Shown here in pieces: positions 1 through 11,879 of a DNA stretch of 49,427 bases (its first letter is position 1; each line of letters opens with the position of its first letter). This stretch comes from Nemertoderma westbladi (taxonomy: Eukaryota; Xenacoelomorpha; Nemertodermatida; Nemertodermatidae): the NCBI GenBank assembly GCA_032718475.1, contig JAUCBJ010006007.1:1-49427 (forward strand), written 5' to 3'. The notes below the pieces were generated by a model. That model saw nothing but the letters and a program-made list of their open reading frames with translations, had not been told where the DNA came from and made no database searches. Position numbers and translations under genes: made by a program.

Positions 1-1167
1 TGCCGCTTTTGCCTCTGCCGCTGCCGCTTTTCTTTCTGCTTCTGCCACTGCTGCTATCTTTCTGTCTTCTATACGCTTTTTCCTTAATTGTTCTTCCTTT
101 TCTCTAGCGATGCGGAGTTGTTCATCGAATTTAGCTTGGTTCGCCGCTAACCTATCCACATCAATCGCATCTAACACAAGTTTGGCTCCTTCGCTATTAG
201 GGCTAAGTCCCTCTAGCCTTCTCCTCAACTCTTCATCTCCCACAAAACGCTGATAGTCTGACAGATAGATATCAATGGCATCCTTCTTATGCGGTTTCTC
301 TGCCGTCGCTTCACTTTCCACTTGGGAGAAAGTAGCGTCTGTTGATTCTCCATGGGTTGAGCGCTCCTCCAACTGAGCTTTCCACTGAGCTGCTCCTTGA
401 ACCTGGTGACTCACCCTTTGAAACCAAGTCTTTACGGCAACTTGCAACGACGTGTCTTGCTTTCGTTTAGAAGCCTCCTCAAAGGCGGATAAGATTAGCC
501 TAATCCGCAGAACTCTTTCTCTAACTTGATAAAGCAGCGATCCCTGCTCTTGAGGTCCTTGAGGTTGTTGAAAAAGTTGCTTTTCTATTCGCTCCATAGA
601 GCTGAAGAATCCCTGTGCGTATCCGGCTGCGGACCTCTTCCACACAGCTGGATCGATGGTTTCCTTGGCTACTCCCATCCGGTGTATGTCTTCCCAGGCA
701 GCTTCTGATAAATCAAACGGGAGTCCGGGTCCGGGGAAGTTCCATTGCGACTCGACAATAGACTTCAGTTCTTCACTAGTGTAGCCCGCGTAGCTATCTC
801 TAGTTGTCCGTTGACTCCTTGCCCAATCGATCTGGTGTTCTTCCACCGCGATCAATAACCCAGCGAGCACGGCTGCAGGAAGGATGAGAAGGGGATCCGT
901 ATAAACCGCATCCGTCATCTCTGCTCCGCTCTCGGGTGTCAGCTCTACAGTATCCTCACTACTGGAGCTGCTGGGCCGCTGAGGAATAAGTTCTTGACTA
1001 GCGGGTTGTTGCTGTTCCGCCGCTTGTTGGTCCCGCTTGACCTGAGCTCGGGTGCCTATGATAGACCTACGATGTTGGACCAGCCTAGGTTCTGTTATTA
1101 CTACTGGAGGGATGACTTTCCTCACAGTGGGAGGTGAACTGGATTTACGACCAGACAGTGTACTTCT
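1..1167 (-). CDS. Unrecognised Gln-rich, coiled-coil protein, partial (runs off left edge)
   Basis: The minus strand is open in one frame for about 388 codons, from just after a TAG at 1,168-1,170 to the window edge, so the C-terminus is missing. The first in-frame ATG is at 918. A better ATG at 1,232 (MSDTKQNLSD...) is in another frame and meets a stop after about 36 codons, so the true N-terminus needs either a frameshift or a splice near 1,150-1,170. The N-terminal part is rich in Gln, Ser and Pro. The middle has Trp-rich helical segments (WEDIHRMGVAKE, KTWFQRVSHQ). The last 70 residues are a highly charged helix of REKEEQLRKKR type running into Ala/Glu/Lys repeats, which predicts a coiled coil. 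GC content is well above that of the flanking DNA, which supports real coding. I do not recognise the family. A retrotransposon Gag-like ORF is possible, given the repeat-rich surroundings, but no zinc knuckle is visible. Confidence 0.55.
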
Positions 1168-1317
1168 CTATCTGAGTCGCAGATAGTTACATCTAATAAA
1201 CTGTCTGACAGGTTCTGCTTAGTATCAGACATGACTATGTATACCGTTGAATGTCTACTGCTGTATTACAGTCTGAGTAAGTCTAGTAACTCAGTATTAC
1301 CTGCTAGCCTAGTAATT

Positions 1318-1616
1318 AATTACCGGTACTGCTACTCAGTGTAGCGTGATATATATATATATATTAGAATACCGGTATACTTATAGTATATATAACTATA
1401 TAAGTATTATTACAGACTAGGTTTATCACAGAATACCGGTATAATTTTAGCACAAATATATATAAATATATAATAGGCCTATCGGAATACCGGTATACAG
1501 CTTACAGTTTGTAGGATATATAATTCTGAAATAGAATTAATTACAAGTACCGGTATAATTTCAGCCTAGATTTATAGAAATAAAGATAATAGGCCTATCG
1601 TAAATACCGGTATATC
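1318..1616. repeat. Cluster of ACCGGT palindromes in a degenerate repeat
   Basis: The palindrome ACCGGT, usually as ATACCGGTAT, occurs six times in about 290 bp (1322, 1371, 1435, 1489, 1549, 1606), 49-64 bp apart and often preceded by AGGCCTATCG. The regular spacing suggests an eroded tandem repeat. It lies just upstream of the minus-strand frame at 1-1,167. Confidence 0.5.
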
Positions 1617-1620
1617 AATT

Positions 1621-2559
1621 ATTTCAAATAATTGAATTTCTGTTACTTTAGGGTTACTTTGTTACTTTACTTACTTTATTACCGTTATTTGAGCAGTAAT
1701 CCAACTGATATTGAGACCTAATGGTTGTATGGTAGGCCTACGATTTATAAATCGTTAGATTTGATTTATAATATATATATACCCGTTTTAATGGGTTTTG
1801 TCAATGTTTGAAATAAATGTTATTATTTCTGGGGAGTAATCACTACACAAAGCGGTGCGCTTTCAGTGAAGTGTTACGTACAGGACACTAAAACAAATAA
1901 TACTAATTTACCTAAGTTACTTAATACTACAAATTACGTACAATTCGGGTTGAGATTACAATCTCTAAATAAACACAAAAATTTACAAAAACGCAAAATA
2001 CGAATTTTTAGGGTAATTTTACAAGAAGTCTACAAACCAGCCTAACAAAGGGTTAGAAAACCGGTTATTACACGGACAGGGTACTACGGTATTTGAAATA
2101 ATAAGTAGTAGTAAATACACTGCGTTGTCTAGATAGGAAAATACCACCGCCTGACGACCTATAGCCGTATCGCTATAGGTTCTACGTTATGTATCACGGA
2201 GTGTTCCTACCTAGAAGTTAATAGAGCTAATCGAATGTGCCTATCAACCACTTTACAACACAAATATAATGCCTACAATAATTACTTCGGAAAGTACGGT
2301 ACACTAAACCCTAAATTAGGTACGAGTACTTGTATAACAAATAATCAGTAGTTAAATATACTTGAACAGCTAAAAGAACCACGGCATCTGCTGGAGTGAC
2401 CGATGCACAAAATCACCAGTCTTTACCTACGCCGAGCAGCCCGTGTAGTACCGGGGTTAATTTAACTATAACGGTATGTATAACAAACACAATTACTGTA
2501 GGAACAAACTTAGGGACTTGAATGTTGCGAATAATCGCATAAACTCTGAATAATAAATA
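1621..2559. other. AT-rich DNA without recognisable genes
   Basis: I see no long open frame, splice-bounded exon or clear repeat here. The sequence is AT-rich with scattered AGGCCT words. Confidence 0.4.
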
Positions 2560-3135
2560 TTACGCAACGCGTACAAACTACTTAAACAAAATGCAGACTA
2601 AATACTGACAGACTACTATCAAGCCTAAACAAACCACGGTATATGCAGACTCCGAAACGATTAGGGAGTATGCGTTCTAACCCAGTAGTACGACTTATTC
2701 CTTAATTGAGGGTTTACCTTACTGCATTGGCTGCCTCAACTTCCTAACCTTACTTAATCGGACAGATGCTCTACACACACTACAATCCGTTCAGACTTAA
2801 TAACAGCCAGACAACTATCCAGCCTACAAATTATTTAAATAAAATTATACGCTACCCGTACAGACTTACACAAACAAAGTACAGACTAAACGATGGCAGA
2901 CTACTCTCAAGCCTAAATAAACTACGGTATATGCAGACTCCGAAATGATTAGGGAGTATGCGCTCTAACCCAGTAGTGCGACTTATTCTTTAGTTGGGGG
3001 TTTACCTTACAGCGTGGCTGCCCCTACTTCCTAACCGTACTTAATCGGACAAGTGCTCTACACACACTGCAATTCGTTCGGACTTAACAGCAATCAGACA
3101 ACAGCTCAGCCTACAAATTGTCTGTACAATCTGAT
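2560..3135. repeat. Direct tandem duplication, two units of about 288 bp
   Basis: The segment around ATATGCAGACTCCGAAA at 2,641 recurs at 2,929. The following ~190 bp (GGGAGTATGCG, CTAACCCAGTAGT, TTAATCGGACA, CTCTACACACACT) and the preceding ~80 bp match with scattered substitutions. This gives two divergent copies with a 288-bp period. Confidence 0.75.
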
Positions 3136-4593
3136 CAGGTTTACACGCCTTCTGTTCAATACTGGCCTACAAACAAATAAAACTTGACAGAAATAAGTAA
3201 AAATCTCAATAAAAACCAGGGCTGCAGTCCCTGATTAATTATTAAGGCCTACTGGTATATAACAATCAAAATCGAATAATACTGCTGTAGGTACCGGTCC
3301 GGATGATCAGGCAGTCAGGCCTACTGGTTACCGGTCGACCGGTACTTTCGACTTTATTGCTTACTGCAATAAGAAGCTATATCCTTTAATGTTCGCGCTT
3401 TCAGACCTTTGGCAGTTTAACCCGCCAAATTAGAATGTCTTCTAGATAATAAATCTGCTTTTTAGTCTATGACAAGTATTTGATTCACTACACTAGTCGA
3501 AACCAATCCGTGCGCGACCATTCACCCGCTGGATATTCCCGGGAGATTGGGTTCGACGGTTTAATTTTTATTGCTATGTAAGCCTAATGTATTATTCGAC
3601 TGACAGTATTATATAATCTCTGACAATATTATTCACCTTCGGTAATATTAACAGTTCCTTTAGGACGTGGCGCTTTATCTACATAAACAGAGTTATGACT
3701 TAAACTACTCGCAACGATATGGCTTAATTATAATCCACATATATGGCGCATTCTTTAGGAATTGCTTCTTTAACAGACTCACTCATACACTATGCTGCAC
3801 AATACTGCACACTAATCTGCCAATCTTCACTGATTTTAGTCACATATAAAAGGAACACAGGCTGACTCATGTAGGGTCTATCAAATAACATTAGATTCAC
3901 TTCAAACCACTTTAACATAAGTCACAATCGTTATTGGTAACCTTTCTCTCTTACCTTCGGTATATCAAGAATATTGGGTTGCGGGGTTATTTATCGTTAT
4001 TCCAAATATAATTATTCATCAACCATATTATGAAGAACTGACAGCAAATAGCAGTATAAAACAACAAGTCAGTACCGGTATGTCAGTGCACATAGGCATG
4101 AGATATTCAAGTAGTCAGTTGTTTTGAATATATCAATCAGTTAAAGGATATATGCCCTTTATAATTAAACCTACCAGTGTACGACTAAAAAGCAGTACAG
4201 CACAAAATATTTCTAAGCCGTTCTTTCTTTGGCTCAAGACTGAATGTAAGCACTGCACATAGGCATTGCGTCATTTCTCGGAAATTCTCTGTACAAGGAG
4301 CCACAAAAACGCTCTCATTGGCTGACTGAACTGAGAGACGCCGTAGAACAAAGGAAATCAACACGTATGAATGTCAGCTGTTAACCGTAGTCATAGTAAC
4401 TACTGTTCAAGAGTAGCTATCACCCTTTTGCGTCACGAATTGCCATAGAATCATAAAATATACCTTTCACAGTACACATACGGAGGAAATAGGTCTTAGA
4501 TCCTCTAAAAACACAGATACAGCAATAATACGGTCTCTTACACTTATTAAATCAACTACGGAGTATTTTAATGTAAAAGATAATAAAAATAAC
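3136..4593. other. Intergenic DNA, no supported feature
   Basis: The sequence is AT-rich with ACCGGT and AGGCCT words. The short open frames have no recognisable content and no splice-site support. Confidence 0.4.
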
Positions 4594-5310
4594 GGGGCAA
4601 TTCAGCAAAGGCTTTTACAGCTGCTAAGGAGGTTGGATTGCATATAAATGCTACCAAGGCCGAATTCATCACCTTTAATGTTGATGGAAACTTGACAACC
4701 ATTGATAATAATCAACTAAGGAAGGTCGATGACTTCCAGTACCTTGGATCATGGATAGAGAGTAGCAAAAAGGACAGTTAGATAAGCAAAGGCTTGGATA
4801 GCTCTATCAAAAATGGATACCATCTGGAAATCAGAACTCTCCAGGCTCCTGAAGACTAAGTTCTTTCGAGCCACAGTGGAAAGTGTATTTTTATACGGGG
4901 GTGAGACCTGGGCACTGACTAAATCACTTGAACAACGAATTGATGGTTGCTACACAAGACTACTAAGGGCAGCCCTAAACATCAGCTGGAGACAACACAT
5001 GACAAACGCCGCGCTTTATGGTACAATACCAACTGTATCAACCACCCTCCGTGAACGCAGATTAAGATTCAGTGGGCACTGCTGGCGAAGTAAAGAAAAG
5101 GTCATACCAGATCTACTTCTCTGGCAACCAACTCATGGAAAGCGTAGTCGTGGACGACCGGCCATAACATATATAGATCAACTTGAAAGGGATACTGAAC
5201 TTGGGAGAAACGAAATTGCGAGAACTATGGAGAATCGGGAAGGCTGGAAGCCTGGAAGGATCTCATTTCCACTGTCCGAGTTTGCTCGACCTAGTAGTAG
5301 TAGTAACCTT
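4594..5310 (+). pseudogene. RTE-like non-LTR retrotransposon fragment (RT C-terminal part)
   Basis: The 5' end is truncated inside the reverse transcriptase. The first readable part (about 4,600-4,780) includes KEVGLHIN, a stretch ending FITFN, and DDFQYLGSWIE, the usual block after the catalytic palm. A TAG follows. The frame resumes at 4,813 with FLYGGETWALT, LDGCYTR-like and RRLRFSGHCWR motifs, the typical C-terminal region of these elements. Near 5,250 a small indel shifts the frame. In the shifted frame the protein ends with a Trp-rich stretch and a TAG at about 5,293, followed at once by an (AGT)n tail. It is a different subfamily from the three other RTE-like copies in the left and central window. 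It is dead: 5'-truncated, one stop and one frameshift. Confidence 0.8.
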
Positions 5311-5652
5311 GGTCACAATGGGGACATTAGGAGACCAGGATTTCAAATCTATAAACATATCTGAATTCCGTTTAGAAATAGCTGTAATGTGACATATAAA
5401 AAATAATGTATGATATTATGTATGACGGAAACTCCATTACATATACTTACTTATTTACACATTACTGTATCAAATAGAACGCCAAACAACAACCGAGATG
5501 ACATCGACAGTTAAGTGGAGGTCAATGTGACAGAGAGGATGGCAGCAGCGAGCAATGGTATTTAAAGAGATGATGGTGGCAGCTGTAATTTGGAGTAAAT
5601 TATTTGTAAAGAATCTTATTTTTTGTTTAACTGTAGCATTTAAATATCTACC
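5311..5652. other. Spacer between two RTE fragments
   Basis: No gene is visible. The DNA lies between the (AGT)n tail of the fragment ending near 5,310 and the (CTA)n tail of the antisense fragment beginning at about 5,653. Confidence 0.4.
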
Positions 5653-6131
5653 ACTACTACTACTACGATCGGCGTTCTGCATTGCAGCTGCATTATATAT
5701 ATATATTACATATATACAGTATTAAGAATGCTGTGCCGGCTTGACGACAAAATTGCGCCGCCACAACTCCCTATCAACCATGACATTTGATAGATCATCT
5801 GCATTTTCAAGGTCAGTGTCCTTTAACATGCGTCTCAAGAATGTCATGGGCTTATGCACTCCATGAGGGCGCCAAAGCACAAGATTATGCACTGGGTGGT
5901 CCTCACGGCGAAAGCAATGTCCTGCAAAGCGGAGGCTGTTCCGTTCAAGTGTCAAGCTAGGGGAGATTAATGGAGCACCTCCAAAGTTTTATAGTATCTG
6001 ATTGGAGATGTGTCCATTGTACTTGACACAATGAACCCGGCGCAGCATTCTAGTGAAAGTGAAATCCAGAGATTTGGTATCTTCTGCAGTTAGAGCCCAG
6101 CATGGACTCCCATATAAGAGTACTGGTACTA
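5653..6131 (-). pseudogene. RTE-like retrotransposon, 3' end only, antisense
   Basis: On the minus strand the sequence encodes the last ~140 residues of the same RTE family as at 6.1-8.7 kb: LLYGSPCWALT, RMLRRVHCVKYN, RLRFAGHCFRRED-like and FLRRMLKDTDLE motifs, ending ...KPAQHS and a stop at 5,722. One in-frame TAA near 5,990 interrupts it. The 3' UTR carries an (AT)n expansion, then the family's TGCAGCTGCAATGCAG segment and a (TAG)n tail, seen on the plus strand as CTACTACTACTA at about 5,655. It is truncated at the 5' side next to the start of the sense copy. Confidence 0.85.
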
Positions 6132-6132
6132 C

Positions 6133-8660
6133 TACATTAAGGTCAGGTCAGGTATTCTAGGTCATTGATCAAGAAAAATTGCCACCTCCATGCAGCATAA
6201 AGGAGGTGCCACCTGTAGCTGCATAGACCCTCTTACTAGGGCAAATCTGGTCCTGTTACTAGGACCCCCTTCGTTCTGGGATAAGGACGCCCTTGGTCCT
6301 GGATTAAGGACCCATATACTTGGCTGCAGGGGTATATGGCCTGGCCAGGCAGATGGTGATCTACCCTTGGCTGGTCAGGAGTAGAGTGTTCTCATGTCCA
6401 CTCTGAGTGCACTTTACTGCGACCTGCACCTGGCAGCAGGGGTGCACAGCCAATGGTGGGTCATGTGCGCCAGAGTAGATATGGGTGATGGGCCTCATAT
6501 CTGACTCCACTGCGACACCCACCCTGTGGAATGGCCAACCAGGGTGTGTTTTTTGCCCCGAGAGCTGACTCGGCAAAAAAAAGCACCCCCCAACCCCCAC
6601 TATGGATTACATTAGTAATGCGGAGGTCCAGCCACTAGAGGCCAGTGGAATGACTGGACACAATCGGCCTCACAGGCGTCAGTTATCTCCTGACCGGCTG
6701 CCTGTCTCACCCCCTACTGGAGAGAGAGCGGCAAACAATTCTTTGAGTCCCTTTCCTGATGACCTTTCTGGCCCAAACCCTGGGTCACCAGGGAGGCCAG
6801 ATTGTGAGGGGCAGAGGGATTCTGGAGTTGGAGGCTACTCTCATGTTCCACCCCGACCACCAACAAAGCCATTGGTGAATCTGAGGCAAGTCACTAGACT
6901 AGCCTCAGTAAACACCCTAACACTCGGGTCCCCAATGCGCAAAGGTGAACTGACTGCCTTGGCAGATAAGCTTTCTCTTAGTGCAGTGGGTGTTCAAGAG
7001 CACCGAATGCAGACTGGACAGACTGATGATGTTCAGATTAAGGACATGTGGGGCGGTTGGCGACTCGCCCTCGCTTCAGCAGATGATAGTGGCAATGGTG
7101 GAATTGGTCTATTGATGAATCCAACTGCACATGCAGCATTGGACAAAATAGACCAAATCTCTAACCGTATCATCCGTTGCCACTTCTCATGTTCTGGAAG
7201 ACTGGCTAAGAAGTTTCCTAAGGTGGTTCTGATTGTGTGCTACTCTCCAACTAGTGTTGCCCCTGTAGAGGAGGTGGAAAATTTATACCAGAATCTACAA
7301 GCAGCTACTGATGAGTGGATCAGCATGCATTCTTAACATTCCTGGGAGACTTTAATGCAAGTCTGCATCAATCACCTACATCGCCCTGGGTCTATAGTGA
7401 TAGTGTTAACCGAAATTCTGTCCATCTTCAGGATTTTATCTCTGGAAATGGATTGTTTTCGGCTGGAACCCAGTTCAAGAAGCGAACTGGAAAGCTATGG
7501 ACTCATAGTGGACCCAGTGGTCAGAAGTCCCAGATAGACCATATCCTGTTTCGTAGGAAATACAGGAGCTCTATACAAGACTGTAATGCATTTACACTAG
7601 AACACCGAAATCTGCCTTGCCGCGGCATGACTGGTCCTCTCTGTTGCAACAGCCAAGTGTGAGATCCAGCTTCACACTACAGCTGAGCAACAGGTATGAG
7701 GTTCTTGCCTCTGAGGCGGCAGATCACTGTGAGGGCTATACAGCCTTCACAGAGGCAGTTAAGTTAGGAGCTGCAGAAACAGTTCCTGTATACCTAACTA
7801 GTACCTAACTACTAATAGTTAGTACCTAACTGATCTAGACTTTGCTGATGACTTAGGAGTACCATGGCCTACGGAGAACTCTCAGAATCACTAAAGGGAG
7901 CCCAACGGCTCCTCAGCTAATTCGAACATGCTGCTTCTAGTGTTGGTCCTTTTATTAACTCCAGAAAGACCAAAATTTTGACAGTTAACTTTGAAAGTCC
8001 TCAGCAAGTCTCTGATCGGACGAGCATAAGCTCAAAGGATGGTATGCTTGAGCATGTGGACGACTTCTGTTACCTGGGATCATGGATCCAGAAGTCAGGT
8101 GAGGACCTTCGAATACGTAAGGGAAAGGCATGGGCAGCCTTGAATAGGCTTTCCAGGATTTGGAAGTCACCGAGAATTAATCGGAAACTTAAGGTCCGAT
8201 TATTTAGAGCAGCAGTAGTTCCATGCAGGGTTCTAACTGCTGAGGACACCAAATCTCTGGATGGCACATTCACAAGAATGCTACGCCGGGTTCATTGTGT
8301 CAAGTACAATGCACACATCTCCAACCAGACACTATATAACACTGGAGGTGTCTCATTGGTTCCCCCAAGCTTGACACTAGAACAAAATTGCCTCCGCTTT
8401 GCAGGACATTGCTTTCGCCGTGAGGACCAGCCCGTGCATAATCTTGTACTTTGGCAGCCTCATGGAGTGAATAAGCATGGTGGACAGCCCATGACTTTCT
8501 TGAGACGCATCTTAAAGGACACTGGCCTTGAAGATGCGGATGATCTAGCAAATGTCATGGGTGATAGGGAGTGGTGGCGGCGCAATTTTGTAAACAAGAC
8601 GGCACAGCATTCTTAAAAATACAGCTGCAATGCAGCATGCCGATACTAGTAGTAGTAGTA
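6133..8660 (+). mobile_element. RTE-like non-LTR retrotransposon with 5' region, internally deleted
   Basis: This is the only copy in the window that keeps the 5' part: a GC-richer leader (about 6,140-6,601), one ORF with endonuclease and reverse transcriptase regions, a very short 3' UTR and a (TAG)n tail at 8,645-8,660. A single ORF, short 3' UTR and trinucleotide tail are the known hallmarks of the RTE clade. I infer the clade from architecture, not from a tree. The exact 5' border is uncertain because it abuts the antisense fragment. Non-autonomous, owing to several frame breaks and a ~1.2-kb deletion. Confidence 0.8.
6602..8616 (+). pseudogene. Broken endonuclease / reverse transcriptase ORF of the RTE-like element
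   Basis: The ATG at 6,602 opens a frame with a ~95-residue Pro/Ser-rich leader, then an APE-type endonuclease: VNTLTLG, the QEHR catalytic Glu block, GGIGLLM and VCYSPTS. A frameshift near 7,320 moves the reading frame to the one containing FLGDFNAS and QIDHILF. Just after, a ~65-bp deletion removes the SDH catalytic motif. At about 7,795-7,830 the sequence jumps from the region after the endonuclease straight to TDLDFADDLG. About 1.2 kb of RT palm and fingers is lost; TACCTAACT repeats at the junction suggest microhomology. A short insertion near 7,865 and loss of the LLYGSP block near 8,220 follow. The C-terminus (7,978-8,616) is otherwise readable to the stop after ...AQHS. It cannot encode an active enzyme. 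Confidence 0.85.
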
Positions 8661-9410
8661 GCCGACTACAATCGAACACAGTCGAAAATAGAAAGAGCGG
8701 AAAAAAATAACACATGTTAACCAACTTTTAGATAAAATAAGCCACGCGTTGCTTTTCTATACGAAAATTCCCGAAATTATTGAATAAAATTGTCGCGAAA
8801 TTAAATATTAATTTATTATCAGATCAGGCCTAGCCTAAGCCGACAACTAATAAATTAACTTAGTAGTAGGCCTAAGTTAATTGTGGTTAGCACCGGGACA
8901 GTGATCCGTAGGCCTACCGGTACCTGCCACTCTGCCAGGGTAGCTACCTAACCGGGACCCAGCTCTTTATATTACAGTGCAGCAGTAGGCAGGTAGGTAC
9001 CGGTACCGGTACCTATGTTGTACCGACGTGTTGTACCGTACTTCATGTACAGTACGTACGGTAACGGGCCTAACATCCTAATTCATATCCTCAGCAATCA
9101 ATCCCAGACAAAGCTATTCCAGTACACAGGCAAACAGGCCTATTAGCTAACCCGCTATTACTATATATGTGACAGACTGAACCCGGTAGGCTTCCCTACA
9201 TAGTTTGTTATGCAGTACACAACAAATAATAGGCCTACCTGATGATAAGAAAAGAATATTTAATTTCGCGACAATTTTATTCAATAATTTCGGGAATTTT
9301 CTTATAGAAAAGCAACGCGTGGCTAATTTTATCTAAAAGTTGGTACCCTGTGTTATTTTTTTGTGCTCTTTCTATTTTCGACTGTGTTCGATTGTGTTCG
9401 GCAGTTTTGG
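8661..9410. mobile_element. Foldback (inverted-repeat) element, arms about 170 bp
   Basis: 8,661-8,830 and 9,230-9,410 are inverted copies. For example, TTCAATAATTTCGGGAATTT at 9,281 is the inverse of the segment near 8,770, and GCAACGCGTGGCT is the inverse of AGCCACGCGTTGC. The ~400-bp loop is rich in ACCGGT/GTAC palindromes. Short TGTGTTCG-type direct repeats lie at 9,380-9,450. The left arm starts directly after the (TAG)n tail of the RTE copy. No protein is encoded. Confidence 0.8.
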
Positions 9411-10606
9411 AGTGTGTTCGGGTGTGTCCTACTGTGTTCGCTTGTGTTCTGTAAAAATAACTATCCTTAATATGACATGTTGCAAAATTTACCAAATTTC
9501 CCATTTAGATGTTTAATTTATTGTTTATTAAAAACTATTTATCTTCATTAATCAATTTATGTTACATTTTATTTTATGTTACATTACATTTGATAATACT
9601 CCAAACTCCAACTAAGGGCCTACACTAATTATGTTGTAAATGACTCACGTCTTTTTCCACATTTGTCATTTCTGTATGTCATTCAATATTCTCTGAACCC
9701 AGCAATAAAATTACCGCAGTCATGACAACTACGCTGTCTCAAACCATGATTGAAATAATCTTTAACAAGATCACCTATTCCAAATAAGAAATGCCATTTC
9801 ATCAAGGACACATGACAATCTAGGATACTTTTCTAAAACATGTTCTAATGAGTATTAGTTTCTTTCATAGAGTTTGTTGTAAATTTATCCCTAATAAGAC
9901 CAACAAAGGGATTGAATGGATTAACATTGTGATTTGGATGCTGATTTATGTGTGTTATATCTCAATGTAGTCGCCTACAACTTATTCCCCGGGCTATTTC
10001 CAGAGTTTATTTGTTCTGCTTATTATTATTATTAATTCTACTAGAAAGCCAACAAGCTGGCTGGAAGGAGCCCGGGGGAAGAATCATAGCCAAGACTATT
10101 ACAAAGTACTATGTCAGTCAGCAGTAAGTAAACTAAACAATTGTCTAAACTGTAAGGCGTGAGGCTAGCTGACTTTGTGGCTCGCCCCACATAATAAAAA
10201 ATGACACTTTGCTACCACTAACAAAAATATGATTATGAAGCAAATAATTTCATTATCAAGCAGGTTTACAAGTTATAAGATTACCGAATATTTATAAAAA
10301 ATGCCCATGATGCACAACCAGATAAATAACAACGAATAGAGTCAAATAATAAATTTAGTTTCCTTCTATAGGTATTACCCCGTCGTCAAGCGGAATTTCT
10401 CTTCCCAGTGAATCCTATGGGAATATGTAATATAGGTACTCCTGCTAAGTTTGGCGGTAGGCCAGAGCGGGCTCCTTAAATACATACAATAACTATTATA
10501 GGTCAACTACTGTATAAAACATTTTGCAATCCACAGTGAGTATCGACTGCAATAGGACACAACACATTGCTTTGTGTAACTAAAATTCATTCTCCTGATC
10601 CACCAC
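9411..10606. other. AT-rich DNA without supported genes
   Basis: No exon, repeat array or mobile-element coding segment could be supported. GTGGCTCGCCCCACAT at about 10,180 also occurs at the right end of the MITE near 41,980, so a MITE remnant may be present. Confidence 0.35.
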
Positions 10607-10975
10607 CTAACATAGCAGAGTGAGTAACCTTATTGTAGATATACCCTTAGGAAGCACTGGGAGAGCAATCAGCTTATGGGGTAATACATTAGAAACCCAC
10701 AGCTTATGTGTGAGTAAACATTGCCTTTCCTTATAGCCTAATAGTAAAATTTGGCAACCAACACGTTTTACTATGACTGTGTATAATTCTGACATATTAA
10801 GCCATATTTCATCGTGAACACCAGCTGTTATTTTACCATTGCTTTTAATTTCGCGACAAAATAATTTCAAAAAACGAAATATATCGAATACCAAACATAG
10901 AATCAAAGTGGTAGGGGTTTGATCCTCTTTGCGACAGTTAGACCTAACTGACACCCATTGGGTGTCACATGACAC
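10607..10975 (-). other. Unrecognised open frame, doubtful
   Basis: The minus strand is open for 122 codons (C-terminal part VGCQILLLGYKERQ, LPHKLIALPVLPKG). It overlaps the outer end of the 10.92-kb foldback element by about 55 bp, so its start is probably artificial. No family is recognised and there is no splice or composition support. It may be chance or an old transposon remnant. Confidence 0.15.
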
Positions 10976-11210
10976 CCTATTATCACCCTATGGGTGTCAT
11001 TGGGTGTCATTGGCGCCAGACTGTCTGGGTGACACCCCCTAATTAGGCTAATTAGACCCTAAGTGTCAGCAATTAATTAGCACAATTAAACCCTAATAGG
11101 TGTCTTATGACTCCTCATTAGGGTTTAATTGATTATTCTAATTAATCAGACCGATTAGCGCCCTGACACGCAATGGTCATCAGTGAGGTCTAACTGTCGC
11201 AAAGAGGATC
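10921..11210. mobile_element. 290-bp MITE-like outer end, left
   Basis: It begins with GATCCTCTTTGCGACAGTTA and ends with the inverse, TAACTGTCGCAAAGAGGATC. The interior has more mirrored words (GGGTGTCA / TGACACCC, AATTAGGCTAATTAGACCCT). It forms the outer end of the left arm. Confidence 0.75.
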
Positions 11211-11583
11211 AAAGGGTGTCTGTCATAAGTGACACCGCAGCCCTTTTATTTATTAAATCTTATTTATTTGTATTTAATTTTAATCAATTATTTGTATTTA
11301 TTTTTAGATTTACCAATAATTAGTTTTCTATATTACTTTCTAAATGACCTCATTGACTTTCATCTCACTATACTTAGACATAGGGTATACAGCTCCCTTA
11401 CTGGTAACTAATTACTCTTATCTATATCCAGACAGCTTTATCGTTGACCTTTGACCTCCAATTAGCTTTAACCAAGCAACAGGTTTTTAATAATAGTTTT
11501 ATCCAAGCGCCCCGCCCCTTCTCGTGACACCTCTGATCACTAATTACTCTTACCTATATCCAGCCGTCTGCAGTTCTATAGCC

Positions 11584-11598
11584 TGCCGCTAGAGGGCG
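11584..11598 (+). promoter_or_regulatory. CTCF-like motif
   Basis: TGCCGCTAGAGGGCG fits the bilaterian CTCF core (NGCC-R-C-Y-AG-R-K-GGC-R). It lies in the left foldback arm, and a weaker copy occupies the mirrored position in the right arm at about 19,600. Binding is an inference from the motif only. Confidence 0.35.
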
Positions 11599-11879
11599 TA
11601 TTATCTGAAATTAACATCTTCTCTAACTTTGTTATTTTCATTCCGATTAGGTTTAAACGGCTTCCTGAAAAACACGCAACAGCGCAACGGCGCAACAGTG
11701 CAACGGCGCAACAGCTCTATAACCAATGGGCAGCATTGGCGCAACAGCGCAACAACCTATGATTGGATTATACATTCCACTCGAATTCCATTGGCTTGTA
11801 TATTCTGTTGCGTTCTATGACATTCCATTTCTGTAGCGCCGATGGCGCAACAGAGTAATAAATAAAGCAAGGTACTGTA

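Noticed and set aside
2560-3135. Pair of LTRs
   Set aside because: The two 288-bp copies are directly adjacent with no internal region and lack TG...CA borders; a simple tandem duplication fits better.
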